Assembly (NCBI RefSeq): GCF_025153525.1
Contig: NZ_JANZNR010000002.1
Coordinates: forward strand, 124,001 to 188,000
Source of the DNA: Psychroserpens sp. SPM9
Lineage (GTDB): Bacteria > Bacteroidota > Bacteroidia > Flavobacteriales > Flavobacteriaceae
Direction of reading: 5' to 3'
Length of the DNA stretch: 64,000 bases
Made by a program: the position numbers and the translations under genes. How positions within the stretch are numbered: the stretch's first letter is position 1; every line of letters starts with the position of its first letter. Shown piece after piece: positions 43,946 through 53,017 of this stretch. The notes beneath the pieces are model-generated. The model made no database searches, was not told the origin of the DNA, and saw only the letters and a program-made list of their open reading frames with translations.

Positions 43946-44926
43946 ATGAAAACACGTTATTCCATTTCAATTCCCAAACCGTGTCATGAAAATTGGTCTA
44001 CAATGACACCTAACGACAAAGGACGTTTTTGCCAGTCGTGTTCAAAAACGGTTGTCGATTTCACTAAAATGAACAGCGACGAAATTCAAAATTACATTCA
44101 TGAAAACAAGCACAAACGCATTTGCGGACATATCAAACAGAAGCAATTGGATACCGTTAATCTACAGATTTCAGAAACAGTATTCGACCAACAATTAAGT
44201 CTTCAGAAACTATTTTTATTGGCTTTATTATTAGCTATGGGAACAACCTTATTTAATTGTTCTGATGAAAAAGGGCAGTCCAAAAAAATAGAACGTGTTG
44301 AGATCATTAAAACTGTAATGGATTCCACTCAGGTTGAAATCAAACAAGAAACAGATACAACAACAGCGTGTGCCGCAAAAACAAAAATGGAGCATCAAAG
44401 CACTAAAAAGAACCCGATTACTGCGCCTCCTAAACCCATTTTAAACGGTTTGGTTATTCTAACAGGCGATATTATCAATGAGGAAAAATCCCCTGTTGCT
44501 ATAGATTCAATTGTTGAGCCCGAGTATCCAGAAGTAGAAGGCATGCTTGAAATTGAAGATGATTTTTTAGTAGGACTAATTACAGTTGATGTACCACCAG
44601 AGTTTCCGCAAACACCTCAAAATTTAACACGTAAAGAAAAACAAACATACTTCAATACAAAGATGAATTCCTTTGTTCAAAAGCATTTCAATATAGAAAC
44701 TACAAAACATATAGGTCTATCAGGAAAACAAAGAATTTATGTACAATTTAAAATCGACGAAACAGGTCAAATACAAGACATAAAAACAAGAGCTCCACAT
44801 CCAGAATTAGAAAAAGAAGCGATTAGAATTGTTAAACTACTTCCTAAATTTATACCTGGAAAACAACGAAATTTATTTACTCCTATTATCTACAACTTAC
44901 CTATTGTATTTGATATAGAAGACTAA
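43946..44926 (+). CDS. TonB-like protein with N-terminal Cys-rich cytoplasmic domain
   Basis: This 326-aa protein has three parts. A Cys-rich N-terminal segment (1-75; CHENW, GRFCQSCSKTVVDFTKM and RICGH) could bind metal. One transmembrane helix follows (about 90-106, LFLLALLLAMGTTLF). Then comes a periplasmic region with a Pro-rich linker and a C-terminal TonB-like fold (about 235-326, VQFKIDETGQIQDIKTRAPHPELEKEAIRIVKLLPKF). The tail matches TonB C-terminal domains, which touch outer-membrane receptors. The N-terminal domain recurs before other C-termini in Flavobacteria, as I recall. Whether it energises transport or is a signalling relative of TonB is unclear. Confidence 0.78.
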   Translation: MKTRYSISIPKPCHENWSTMTPNDKGRFCQSCSKTVVDFTKMNSDEIQNYIHENKHKRICGHIKQKQLDTVNLQISETVFDQQLSLQKLFLLALLLAMGTTLFNCSDEKGQSKKIERVEIIKTVMDSTQVEIKQETDTTTACAAKTKMEHQSTKKNPITAPPKPILNGLVILTGDIINEEKSPVAIDSIVEPEYPEVEGMLEIEDDFLVGLITVDVPPEFPQTPQNLTRKEKQTYFNTKMNSFVQKHFNIETTKHIGLSGKQRIYVQFKIDETGQIQDIKTRAPHPELEKEAIRIVKLLPKFIPGKQRNLFTPIIYNLPIVFDIED

Positions 44927-44936
44927 TTAATTCTCG

Positions 44937-44944
44937 TATTTTTG
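44937..44944 (+). promoter_or_regulatory. -7 box of dxs, near-leaderless
   Basis: TATTTTTG is followed by TGTG and then GTG (44949), the same TAnnTTTG-N4-start layout seen at tatD, the polyprenyl synthetase and the porin gene. Confidence 0.45.
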
Positions 44945-44945
44945 T

Positions 44946-46730
44946 GTGGTGCAAAAGCGACTATTAGACCATATCAATTTTCCTTCAGATTTAAAACAAT
45001 TAAATCCTGAGCAATTGCCGCAACTCGCCAAAGAGTTACGCGAATTCATTATAGATATTGTTGCCACTAAAGAAGGACATCTTGGCGCGAGTCTTGGTGT
45101 TGTTGAACTCACTTTAGCCTTGCATTATGTATTTAATACACCTAAAGATCAATTAATTTGGGATGTTGGACACCAGGCTTACGGACATAAAATTCTAACG
45201 GGAAGAAAAGATAATTTTCATACCAATAGGCAACAAGATGGCATTAGTGGGTTTCCTAAGCGAGATGAAAGTACCTATGATACTTTTGGTGTCGGACACT
45301 CCTCTACCTCAATTTCGGCAGCTTTAGGAATGGCCATTGCTTCTCAATTAAGAGGTGAAGACAAACATCATATTGCCGTCATTGGTGATGCCTCGATTGC
45401 CAGCGGAATGGCATTTGAAGGCCTTAATCATGCTGGAGTTACTAAGGCAAATTTATTAGTCATTTTAAATGATAATGCTATTGGGATTGATCCTAGTGTT
45501 GGCGCTTTAAAGCAGTATTTAACCAATGTAAAGAAAGGAAAAGAACGACAAGACAATATTTTTGAAGCCTTGAATTTTGATTATTCCGGACCTATAGATG
45601 GTCATGATTTACCGGAATTAATTTCAGAATTAGAACGCTTAAAGTCGGTTAAAGGTCCCAAGTTTTTACATGTGATTACAACCAAAGGAAAAGGCTTAAA
45701 ACAAGCTGAAGATGATCAGGTAAAATACCATGCGCCAGGAAAATTTGATTCGGTTACAGGAGACCTCCTTCCGAAGACAACTTTAGAAGAAGCTCCTAAA
45801 TTTCAAGATGTATTTGGCCATACCATTGTTGAACTTGCAAAAACCAATCCTAATATTGTTGGAATTACACCAGCCATGCCTACAGGAAGTTCATTAAAAT
45901 ATATGATGGAACAAATGCCAGAACGTGCTTTTGACGTTGGTATAGCAGAGCAACATGCTGTTACTCTAGCAGCTGGAATGACCACCCAGGGTTTGGTTGT
46001 CTTTTGTAATATTTATTCTACATTTTTACAACGTGCCTATGACCAAGTCATCCATGATGTAGCTCTTCAAAACCTTCCGGTAATTTTCTGTTTAGATCGT
46101 GCAGGTTTGGTTGGTGAAGATGGCGCGACTCATCATGGTGTTTTTGATTTGGCTTATTTAAGATGTATTCCGAATATGATTATTTGTGCACCTCGTAATG
46201 AAATCGAATTACGGCATATTATGTATACTGCACAACTAGGATTAAAGCATCCTATTGCTATTCGATACCCTAGAGGTCGTGGCAGTATTCTTGATTGGCA
46301 ACAACCCTTTGAAACCCTTGAGATAGGTAAAGGTGTTCAGCTAAAACAAGGCAAACATATAGCAGTTTTAAGTATTGGATCTGTAGCTGTTAATGTAGAA
46401 AATGCTATTTATAAAAGTGATGATGCTGAATTGATTTCTCATTATGATATGCGTTTTGTAAAACCCTTAGATGAGAATTTACTACATCATATTTTTAAAA
46501 CTTATGCCTATATAATTACCATTGAAGATGGTGTTAAGTCTGGAGGATTTGGAAGCGCTGTATTAGAATTTGCTTCAGAACACAAATACACAAAACCTAT
46601 AAAAACTCTGGGGATACCTGATACATTTATTGAACATGCCTCTATAAAACAACAACATCAATCGATTAAGATTGATGCTGATAGTTTAAGTCTTTTGTTT
46701 AATGCTATTGCTCGTCTTCGTCTAAAGTAG
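44946..46730 (+). CDS. dxs: 1-deoxy-D-xylulose-5-phosphate synthase
   Basis: This 594-aa thiamine-diphosphate enzyme has the Dxs hallmarks: HLGASLGVVELTLALHYVF, the ThDP motif from IGDASIASGMAFEGLNHAG to LNDNAIGID, and DRAGLVGEDGATHHGVFDLAYLR in the second half. It condenses pyruvate with glyceraldehyde 3-phosphate, the first step of the MEP isoprenoid pathway, which supplies the polyprenyl synthetase at 31061-32035. The start is GTG at 44946 or GTG at 44949; the promoter box ending at 44944 fits the second better. It is slightly shorter than E. coli Dxs (620 aa). Its 3' end overlaps a convergent small gene by 26 bp. Confidence 0.94.
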   Translation: MVQKRLLDHINFPSDLKQLNPEQLPQLAKELREFIIDIVATKEGHLGASLGVVELTLALHYVFNTPKDQLIWDVGHQAYGHKILTGRKDNFHTNRQQDGISGFPKRDESTYDTFGVGHSSTSISAALGMAIASQLRGEDKHHIAVIGDASIASGMAFEGLNHAGVTKANLLVILNDNAIGIDPSVGALKQYLTNVKKGKERQDNIFEALNFDYSGPIDGHDLPELISELERLKSVKGPKFLHVITTKGKGLKQAEDDQVKYHAPGKFDSVTGDLLPKTTLEEAPKFQDVFGHTIVELAKTNPNIVGITPAMPTGSSLKYMMEQMPERAFDVGIAEQHAVTLAAGMTTQGLVVFCNIYSTFLQRAYDQVIHDVALQNLPVIFCLDRAGLVGEDGATHHGVFDLAYLRCIPNMIICAPRNEIELRHIMYTAQLGLKHPIAIRYPRGRGSILDWQQPFETLEIGKGVQLKQGKHIAVLSIGSVAVNVENAIYKSDDAELISHYDMRFVKPLDENLLHHIFKTYAYIITIEDGVKSGGFGSAVLEFASEHKYTKPIKTLGIPDTFIEHASIKQQHQSIKIDADSLSLLFNAIARLRLK

Positions 46731-46878
46731 CAATATCTGACTGGTCATTTGAATCTATAACCTGTACATTGTTTTGTTGTGGCTCATGATTACCATTACT
46801 TGTAATATCATCAAGCATTAATAAAAACGCTAATGTTACAAAAAAAATCACTGCAGCTCCAAGAATATTCTTTTTCAT
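46705..46878 (-). CDS. 57-aa membrane-anchored acidic protein
   Basis: The frame encodes MKKNILGAAVIFFVTLAFLL followed by a polar, acidic tail rich in Asp, Asn, Gln and Glu, ending LDEDEQ. It has one N-terminal membrane helix with the tail outside the membrane if the positive-inside rule holds. A full-consensus promoter (TTTG-N19-TATATTTG, 46937-46907) sits about 30 nt upstream on the same strand, strongly supporting that it is expressed. Its last 26 bp overlap the end of dxs on the opposite strand. No family is recognised. Confidence 0.68.
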   Translation of the reverse strand: MKKNILGAAVIFFVTLAFLLMLDDITSNGNHEPQQNNVQVIDSNDQSDIATLDEDEQ

Positions 46879-46906
46879 CTGAGTAGGTTTAAAAGATTAG
46901 GTTAAA

Positions 46907-46937
46907 CAAATATAGTCAATTGTCGTTAAAATACAAA
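46907..46937 (-). promoter_or_regulatory. promoter of the 57-aa membrane protein gene
   Basis: TTTG (46937-46934), exactly 19 bp, TATATTTG (46914-46907). Transcription would start near 46903, 25 nt before the ATG. Confidence 0.7.
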
Positions 46938-46961
46938 TTTAATCGATGAAATGCATCTAAC

Positions 46962-46990
46962 AAAAAAAGGAACCCCTAAAAGTTCCCTTC
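46962..46990 (-). terminator. likely terminator of dgt
   Basis: On the reverse strand AAGGGAAC can pair with GTTCCTT apart from one bulged G, and a run of seven T residues follows. It lies about 115 bp after the dgt stop codon. Confidence 0.55.
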
Positions 46991-47106
46991 TTTATAATTC
47001 AAATATCTTGTAAATTTTAGGGATTTGGAACTACTCTCAGAATAATTATCAACACTAATATCAACAAAACATTAACCCAAATTAGTTTAGGGTTTCATTT
47101 TACTAA

Positions 47107-48450
47107 TTATAAGTGATTGCCTTTGAGTTTTTGATACACCATCATCGCATTTCCATCAGACATTTTTGAGACATAGAAGCAGACCGATAGTAAAGAATCA
47201 TAGAGGTTGGTTTTATTTAAATCTACATGTTGCTTGATAGATTTAAGAATAAGCTTATCAAAATTAGACGGTTCACCGTTCAAATTATTAACGACAGCTT
47301 TTGTAAAACTACTCAATAACTCATGGATGACCTTATAACCTACAATTTCTTTATCTATCACTTCATCAGATTGATAAACCTTTGCTATACTTAAGGTAAT
47401 AATATCTGTAATTTGAGCTTCGTAAGCACTATAATCCATCAAAGCTTTCGAAAACGCTCCCGATAATATCTCTTCTTCATGCGTCATAAAAATATCTACG
47501 GCTTCACTTATAAGTGTGTTGATAGCCAAAGAGCGCAAATAACTTAATCTGTCCTGAGTGTTTTCTAAGGCGTTATAAGTTTTTGTTTGTATAGAATCTC
47601 GTACTAAATTGATTAAATACTCTAGAGCAAATTCTTCTTGAATCAAACCTAAATTGATGCCGTCTTCAAAATCGATAATCGTATAACAAATATCGTCGGC
47701 AGCTTCAACCAGATAAACTAAAGGATGTCTACAATAACTAATAGCATCATTAGCGCCTCGTTTAACGAGACCTAACTCGTTTGCAATGTCTTCAAACAAG
47801 TCCTTTTCACTCTGAAAAAAACCGTATTTTTTGTCAGCAATATGAGATGAAGGCTTTTTAGGGAGCGACTCTTTAGGATATTTTGTAAATGCTCCAAGTG
47901 TGGCATAACTCAATCGTAAGCCTCCTACACGACCTTGTCGGCTTTCAGTTAAAATTTTGAATCCGTTAGCATTCCCTTCAAAACTACAGAGGTCTTCATA
48001 TTGTTTTTTGGTTAGCTGGTCTTCAAAATAACGACCATCACCAGATTTAAAAAATTCGCCAATTGCCTTTTCTCCCGAATGCCCAAAAGGCGGATTTCCT
48101 ATATCATGTGCTAATGCCGCAGCTGCTACAATAGCTCCAAAATCATTAATTTGATACCCATGAACATCTCTTAAATGCGGATGCTTTTCTAACAAACGTT
48201 GTCCAACCTTTCGCCCTAAAGACCGTCCAACCACACTCACTTCTAAACTATGCGTTAAGCGCGTATGTACAAAGTCGGTTTTAGACATTGGTACCACTTG
48301 AGTTTTATCCTGAAGGCTTCTGAATTCCGAAGAAAAAATGATTCTATCATAATCCACTTCAAAACCTAATCGTGTTTCGTCTTGTTCTTTTCGTAAACGT
48401 TTATGAGTATCTCCAAACCGCTTTAAGGAGAGTAATTGTTCCCAATTCAT
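47107..48450 (-). CDS. dgt: deoxyguanosinetriphosphate triphosphohydrolase (dNTPase)
   Basis: This 447-aa HD-domain protein has the Dgt pattern: RTEFRSL-type start (SSEFRSLQDKTQVVP), THSLEV with the first His, the metal pair in LAHDIGNPPFGHSGE, and the later Asp in YLVEAADDICYTIIDFEDG. It cuts dGTP or other dNTPs to the nucleoside and triphosphate, adjusting dNTP pools or protecting against phage. Length fits the Dgt subfamily of about 450 aa. It is monocistronic and divergent from the surface lipoprotein gene. A TAtcTTgc box (48476-48469) precedes it. Confidence 0.93.
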   Translation of the reverse strand: MNWEQLLSLKRFGDTHKRLRKEQDETRLGFEVDYDRIIFSSEFRSLQDKTQVVPMSKTDFVHTRLTHSLEVSVVGRSLGRKVGQRLLEKHPHLRDVHGYQINDFGAIVAAAALAHDIGNPPFGHSGEKAIGEFFKSGDGRYFEDQLTKKQYEDLCSFEGNANGFKILTESRQGRVGGLRLSYATLGAFTKYPKESLPKKPSSHIADKKYGFFQSEKDLFEDIANELGLVKRGANDAISYCRHPLVYLVEAADDICYTIIDFEDGINLGLIQEEFALEYLINLVRDSIQTKTYNALENTQDRLSYLRSLAINTLISEAVDIFMTHEEEILSGAFSKALMDYSAYEAQITDIITLSIAKVYQSDEVIDKEIVGYKVIHELLSSFTKAVVNNLNGEPSNFDKLILKSIKQHVDLNKTNLYDSLLSVCFYVSKMSDGNAMMVYQKLKGNHL

Positions 48451-48562
48451 AGATAAATTTTAGTCTTTGCAAGATAGAATATTTCAATGTTAATTTAATG
48501 TTTCCATCAGATAAAAAATAGCTCAGTACGTAACATTGAGTTAATGGTTTTTTGACTTAGGT

Positions 48563-48607
48563 TTAATTCTCAATTAACCTTGACTTTACATTATGCGTCT
48601 TTCTTTG
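48563..48607 (+). promoter_or_regulatory. PhoB-type direct repeats with promoter of the lipoprotein-receptor genes
   Basis: Seven-base repeats with 4-bp gaps (11-bp period): TTAATTC (48563), TTAACCT (48574), TTTACAT (48585-48591). Eight bases later comes TTTCTTTG (48600-48607), a poor -7 box. The same 8-bp geometry is found upstream of the porin gene. A further 7-4-7 element lies on the opposite strand at 48504-48487 (GAAACAT, 4, TTAACAT), toward dgt. Confidence 0.5.
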
Positions 48608-48647
48608 CACCATTATTACTATAACAAAAACTATTAAAAAAAATATC

Positions 48648-49982
48648 ATGAAAAAATTAGTATTATCTGCATTGATCGCTTCTTCTCTAGTTTTCACTAG
48701 TTGCTTTAAAGATGACGACACACCAATCATTATTGAAGAAGTTACCATTATTAATAATGGCGAAGGAAACGGCGGCGGCGAAGATTGTCCGGTAATTAAT
48801 ATCACTGGTGCGATTACAGAAAACACCACTTGGACAAACGATAATATCTATAGATTGAACCAAAAAGTTGTTGTAGACAATGGTGCTACTTTAACAATTC
48901 AAGAAGGAACTATCATTAAAGGTTCTCCGGGAACAGGTTCTTTAGCTTCGGCATTAATTATTGCAAGAGGTGCAAAAATAAACGCAGTTGGTACTGCAAC
49001 TCAGCCTATCATTTTTACTTCAACAAGTGATAATATTACTTGTGGAGAAACTGCTGGTACTAACCTAGATGAAAATGACAGAGGACTTTGGGGTGGTTTG
49101 TTGGTATTAGGAAATGCACCTTCATCTTTCTCTGGTGATATCACTGAAGCTCAAATTGAAGGAATTCCTGCTGATGATACATTTGGACTTTACGGTGGTA
49201 CTGATGCTGCTGATAATTCTGGCGTATTATCTTATATCTCCATTCGCCATGGTGGTGCTTTAATTGGAGAAGGGAATGAAATAAACGGTTTAACCTTAGG
49301 TGGTGTAGGAAATGGAACCGTTATAAATAATATCGAAGTTGTTGCAAATGTTGATGACGGTATCGAGTTTTTTGGTGGAACTGTAAACGCTTCTAACTTA
49401 CTTATTTGGGCTCAAGGTGATGATGCTATAGATATAGATCAAGCTTACTCTGGGACTATTGATAATGCAGTCGTTGTCTTAGGTGATTTTTCTGATCACG
49501 CCTTTGAAATAGATGGACCAGAAGGAAGCACACCTTCAGGAAACGAAGGGTCTTTCACATTACAAAACTGTACTATTATTGGAAATACCGTTACAAGTAA
49601 TGGTGAATATGCTGACTACAGAAGTAGAGCAAGAGGAAACACAAGCAATATTTACGCTTACGGATTTAAAGAGTCTTCAGATGTTGAATTAGATAACAAC
49701 GGGGTTTCTCAAAACTATTTAGATGGGTTTTTAACCTTCGGAACCTGGGAAATCTCAGGTGATGATCATAACATTTTTGTTGAAAAAGTAGCATGTGTCG
49801 AAAACTGTGATGACGAAGATGATATTAACAATGATGATGTTGACGAGCCATTTATCACGACGTTTACTGCAGATGCAGCAGCATGGGCATCAGAAGTAGC
49901 ACAAGGAGCGAATACAGTAGGAGCTACAACTTCAGAGTTAGCTTGGACTTATGCTAATACTGCAGGTGGCTTAGGTTTCTAA
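48648..49982 (+). CDS. surface lipoprotein with beta-helix-like repeats
   Basis: This 444-aa protein has a lipobox (SSLVFTSC) followed by FKDDD. A Lys and a run of acidic residues just after the lipidated Cys is the Bacteroidetes signal that sends lipoproteins to the cell surface. The rest is Gly/Asn/Thr/Ile-rich, with repeating short strands (VVVDNGATLTIQEGTIIKGS, GGVGNGTVINNIEVVANVDDGIEFFGG) typical of a right-handed parallel beta-helix. An acidic stretch near 385-402 (CDDEDDINNDDVDE) could bind cations. It sits 119 bp before a TonB-dependent receptor gene and is likely its surface partner. Ligand unknown; the neighbourhood suggests phosphate or a phosphate ester. Confidence 0.75.
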   Translation: MKKLVLSALIASSLVFTSCFKDDDTPIIIEEVTIINNGEGNGGGEDCPVINITGAITENTTWTNDNIYRLNQKVVVDNGATLTIQEGTIIKGSPGTGSLASALIIARGAKINAVGTATQPIIFTSTSDNITCGETAGTNLDENDRGLWGGLLVLGNAPSSFSGDITEAQIEGIPADDTFGLYGGTDAADNSGVLSYISIRHGGALIGEGNEINGLTLGGVGNGTVINNIEVVANVDDGIEFFGGTVNASNLLIWAQGDDAIDIDQAYSGTIDNAVVVLGDFSDHAFEIDGPEGSTPSGNEGSFTLQNCTIIGNTVTSNGEYADYRSRARGNTSNIYAYGFKESSDVELDNNGVSQNYLDGFLTFGTWEISGDDHNIFVEKVACVENCDDEDDINNDDVDEPFITTFTADAAAWASEVAQGANTVGATTSELAWTYANTAGGLGF

Positions 49983-50043
49983 ATTGAAACTTTAAGTTAA
50001 CACAGTATTTTTTAGAATAAGAAAACACTCTCATACACTATAA

Positions 50044-50081
50044 ACTACTACTCGTTAACAATTTATGTAACGAGTAGTAGT
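50044..50081 (+). other. 14-bp hairpin between lipoprotein and receptor genes
   Basis: Positions 50044-50057 and 50068-50081 are perfect inverted copies with a 10-nt loop. There is no T-run behind them. This fits an RNA-stability or processing element that lets the upstream lipoprotein message outlast the receptor message; partial termination is an alternative. Confidence 0.6.
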
Positions 50082-50101
50082 GTTTAGATAATACACTAAT
50101 T

Positions 50102-52930
50102 ATGGAAAAAAAAATATACTCACTCCTCATACTTCTACTTATTGGTACTGGATTTGCTTATGCGCAAAAGGGAAAAGTAGCAGGTAATGTTATTGATGGT
50201 GAGTTTGTAGAACCTATGGCTTTTGCTAATATCTTAGTCAAAGGCACTACAACCGGAACGACTTCAGATTTTGATGGTAAATTTGAATTAGAGTTAGATC
50301 CTGGAACATATACTTTAGTATTCTCATTTGTTGGATACAATACGCAAGAAATAGAAGACGTCGTCATTAAAGCTGGAGAAGTCACTACGCTTGATGTCAC
50401 TTTAGAAACCAATTCTCTAGATACTGTCATTGTAACCACATCTGTTAAACGTAACACAGAAAATTCAGTATTAAACTTACAAAAGAAATCCGTTGTCGTT
50501 TTAGATGGTTTATCAGCACAATCTATTAAAAGCACAGGCGCAAGTAATCTTGCAAGTGCTGTAAAAAGTGTTCCTGGCGTCTCTATTGAAGGCGGAAAGT
50601 ACGTTTATGTAAGAGGACTTGGGGATCGTTACACAAAATCTATATTAAACGGAATTGATATTCCTGGTTTAGATCCTGATAGAAATACCATTCAAATGGA
50701 TTTATTTCCAACCAATATTTTAGATAATGTTATCGTATTGAAATCGGCTTCCGCAGAATATCCTGCAGATTTTACAGGTGGTATTGTTGATATTGTAACT
50801 AAAGATTTCCCTACCAAAGCAGAATACACTATTTCTTTAGGTTCGGGATACAATCCAGACATGCACTTTAATGATAGCTACCTAACTTCTGAAGGTAGTG
50901 ATACCGACTTTTTTGGCTATGATGATGGCACCAGAAATTTACCAATTAATAGATACCAGCAAATTCCTGGAACTTTTGAAAATAGACTTTTATTAAATAC
51001 ACTTACCAATAGGTTTTTAAAAGAATTACAAGCGAAACAAGAGCAAAGTAATATGAACTTTGATTTTGGTTTTACGTTAGGTAATCAATACGATATTGGT
51101 GATGATAAGTTAGGATACCAAGCTTCATTTTCATACAAAAACGAAACTACTTTTTATGAAAATAGAAATGATGGTGCTTATGTAAAGAATAATGATGATG
51201 CTTCAGATAAAGACTTAAACTTTGTATTAGCTTCTAGTGGTTCTGAAGGTATCAATAATGTGATTTTAAACGGAATGTTAGGATTGGCTTATAAAACTGA
51301 TAAGTCAAAGTTTAAAGTAAACTTACTACACATTCAAAATGGGGAATCTACAGCTGGTAGATTTAGTCAAGTCATCTCTCAGGATGGTGTTGGTGGCGGA
51401 TTAGAACCTTTAACAAAAAACTCGATTACCTATACCGAACGCTCTGTGACCAATTTATTATTAACAGGAAAACATCGTTTAAGTGCTGATGAAAATGCCT
51501 TTAATTTTGAATGGAAGCTATCCCCTTCGTTTTCAAAAGTAATGGATAAGGCCCACAGAATTACACCATTTCAACAATCTGGTGAAGGCGAGTATTTTAT
51601 TAGTCCGAGTGCTTCTACTTTCCCAATTCAGCTTTGGAGAAACCTAATCGAAGAAAGCTGGGCTGCAAAAACTGATTTTGATAAAACGATCGATATATTT
51701 GGGAAGCCTGGAAAAATAAAATTCGGTGGAGCTTACACGTATAAGTTTAGAGATTTTAGTATCGACGATTATACATTTAACATTCAAGGTGATGATTCAT
51801 TTATTGCTGATGGCAATGCTAATAATCTTTTAGCTACTGAAAATCTATGGACTCCAGATTCTGATTCTGGTACCTACTTGGTCTTTGGTGATCAGTTTAA
51901 TCCAAATGATGCCTATGAAGGTGAACAAATTATTGGGGCAACTTATTTATCAGCAGAATTTAATGTAAGTGATAAATTAAAAACAGTTCTTGGTATTAGA
52001 ACCGAGCTTTTTAAATCGTATTATACGGGTCAAAATAGCAGTACAGTTTTTGATAGAGAATCCATACTCGATGAATTTGACATCTTCCCATCGGCCAACC
52101 TTATTTATTCGGTAACAGACAATTCAAACATTAGAACATCGTATTCACGAACTACAGCAAGACCTTCGTTTAAAGAAGCTTCTGTTGCTCAAATATTTGA
52201 TCCTATTACCAACCGTTTATTTATTGGTAATATCGATTTGGTTCCAACCTACGTGAACAACTTTGATTTAAGGTTTGAGCGTTTTGGAGATAACGGACAA
52301 ATGTTTGCGATTAGTGGTTTTTATAAAGATTTTAAAGATCCTATTGAACAAGCTTTCTTTTTACAAGCACCAACACAATTAACGGTTGATAATTTAGGAG
52401 ACGCTAAAGTTTATGGTGTAGAATTAGAATTAAGACAACGTCTTGGCTTTATTTCAGAAGGGCTTAACAATCTTAAATTTAATGCCAATGTATCTGTTAT
52501 AAAATCAGAATTAACTATGTCTGATGCCGAGTTCACCAGTAGACAACTCGCTGCGAGAGATGGAGAATCTATTGACAGAGAACGTGATTTACAAGGTCAA
52601 GCACCTTACTTACTTAATTTTGGTTTGGATTATAACAACCAAGATTGGGGTTTACAAACTGGACTATTTTATAATGTTCAAGGAGAAACGCTTCAGGTAG
52701 TAGGTATTGGTTTAGTACCAGATGTGTATACAAAACCTTTTAATAGTTTAAACTTTACCTTAAACAAATCATTCGGTGAAAAGAAAAATTCGTCTATAGA
52801 CTTTAAAGTTACTAATATTTTAAACAGCGATAGACAAAGTGATTATGTTTCCTTTGGAGCCGAAGACCAAATATATTCTTTAAGAGAACCAGGTACTGAA
52901 ATCTCATTAGGTTATACCTTTAAGTTCTAA
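50102..52930 (+). CDS. TonB-dependent outer-membrane receptor
   Basis: This 942-aa protein has a signal peptide (MEKKIYSLLILLLIGTGFAYA), a carboxypeptidase-regulatory-like domain (about 24-110, with GTTSDFDGKFELELDPGTYTLVFSFVGY), a plug (about 125-240, SVPGVSIEGGKYVYVRGLGDRYT) and a 22-stranded barrel ending in the terminal Phe of GYTFKF. No SusD partner is nearby, so it is not a glycan SusC/D pair. The preceding surface lipoprotein and the following porin and PiT genes point to phosphate or organophosphate uptake. It is energised by TonB-ExbBD. A strong terminator follows. Confidence 0.92.
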   Translation: MEKKIYSLLILLLIGTGFAYAQKGKVAGNVIDGEFVEPMAFANILVKGTTTGTTSDFDGKFELELDPGTYTLVFSFVGYNTQEIEDVVIKAGEVTTLDVTLETNSLDTVIVTTSVKRNTENSVLNLQKKSVVVLDGLSAQSIKSTGASNLASAVKSVPGVSIEGGKYVYVRGLGDRYTKSILNGIDIPGLDPDRNTIQMDLFPTNILDNVIVLKSASAEYPADFTGGIVDIVTKDFPTKAEYTISLGSGYNPDMHFNDSYLTSEGSDTDFFGYDDGTRNLPINRYQQIPGTFENRLLLNTLTNRFLKELQAKQEQSNMNFDFGFTLGNQYDIGDDKLGYQASFSYKNETTFYENRNDGAYVKNNDDASDKDLNFVLASSGSEGINNVILNGMLGLAYKTDKSKFKVNLLHIQNGESTAGRFSQVISQDGVGGGLEPLTKNSITYTERSVTNLLLTGKHRLSADENAFNFEWKLSPSFSKVMDKAHRITPFQQSGEGEYFISPSASTFPIQLWRNLIEESWAAKTDFDKTIDIFGKPGKIKFGGAYTYKFRDFSIDDYTFNIQGDDSFIADGNANNLLATENLWTPDSDSGTYLVFGDQFNPNDAYEGEQIIGATYLSAEFNVSDKLKTVLGIRTELFKSYYTGQNSSTVFDRESILDEFDIFPSANLIYSVTDNSNIRTSYSRTTARPSFKEASVAQIFDPITNRLFIGNIDLVPTYVNNFDLRFERFGDNGQMFAISGFYKDFKDPIEQAFFLQAPTQLTVDNLGDAKVYGVELELRQRLGFISEGLNNLKFNANVSVIKSELTMSDAEFTSRQLAARDGESIDRERDLQGQAPYLLNFGLDYNNQDWGLQTGLFYNVQGETLQVVGIGLVPDVYTKPFNSLNFTLNKSFGEKKNSSIDFKVTNILNSDRQSDYVSFGAEDQIYSLREPGTEISLGYTFKF

Positions 52931-52958
52931 ACTTAAACTCTTTTAGCCTTTAAAACAG

Positions 52959-52995
52959 AAAGTTCCCAACGAATAAAATCGTTGGGAACTTTTTT
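52959..52995. terminator. strong terminator after the receptor gene
   Basis: AAAGTTCCCAACGA (52959-52972) and TCGTTGGGAACTTT (52979-52992) form a perfect 14-bp stem with a 6-nt loop and a T-run on the plus strand. It may also serve the convergent gene at 53018-53377. Confidence 0.9.
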
Positions 52996-53017
52996 ATCTT
53001 ACTACTATATAAGATGT

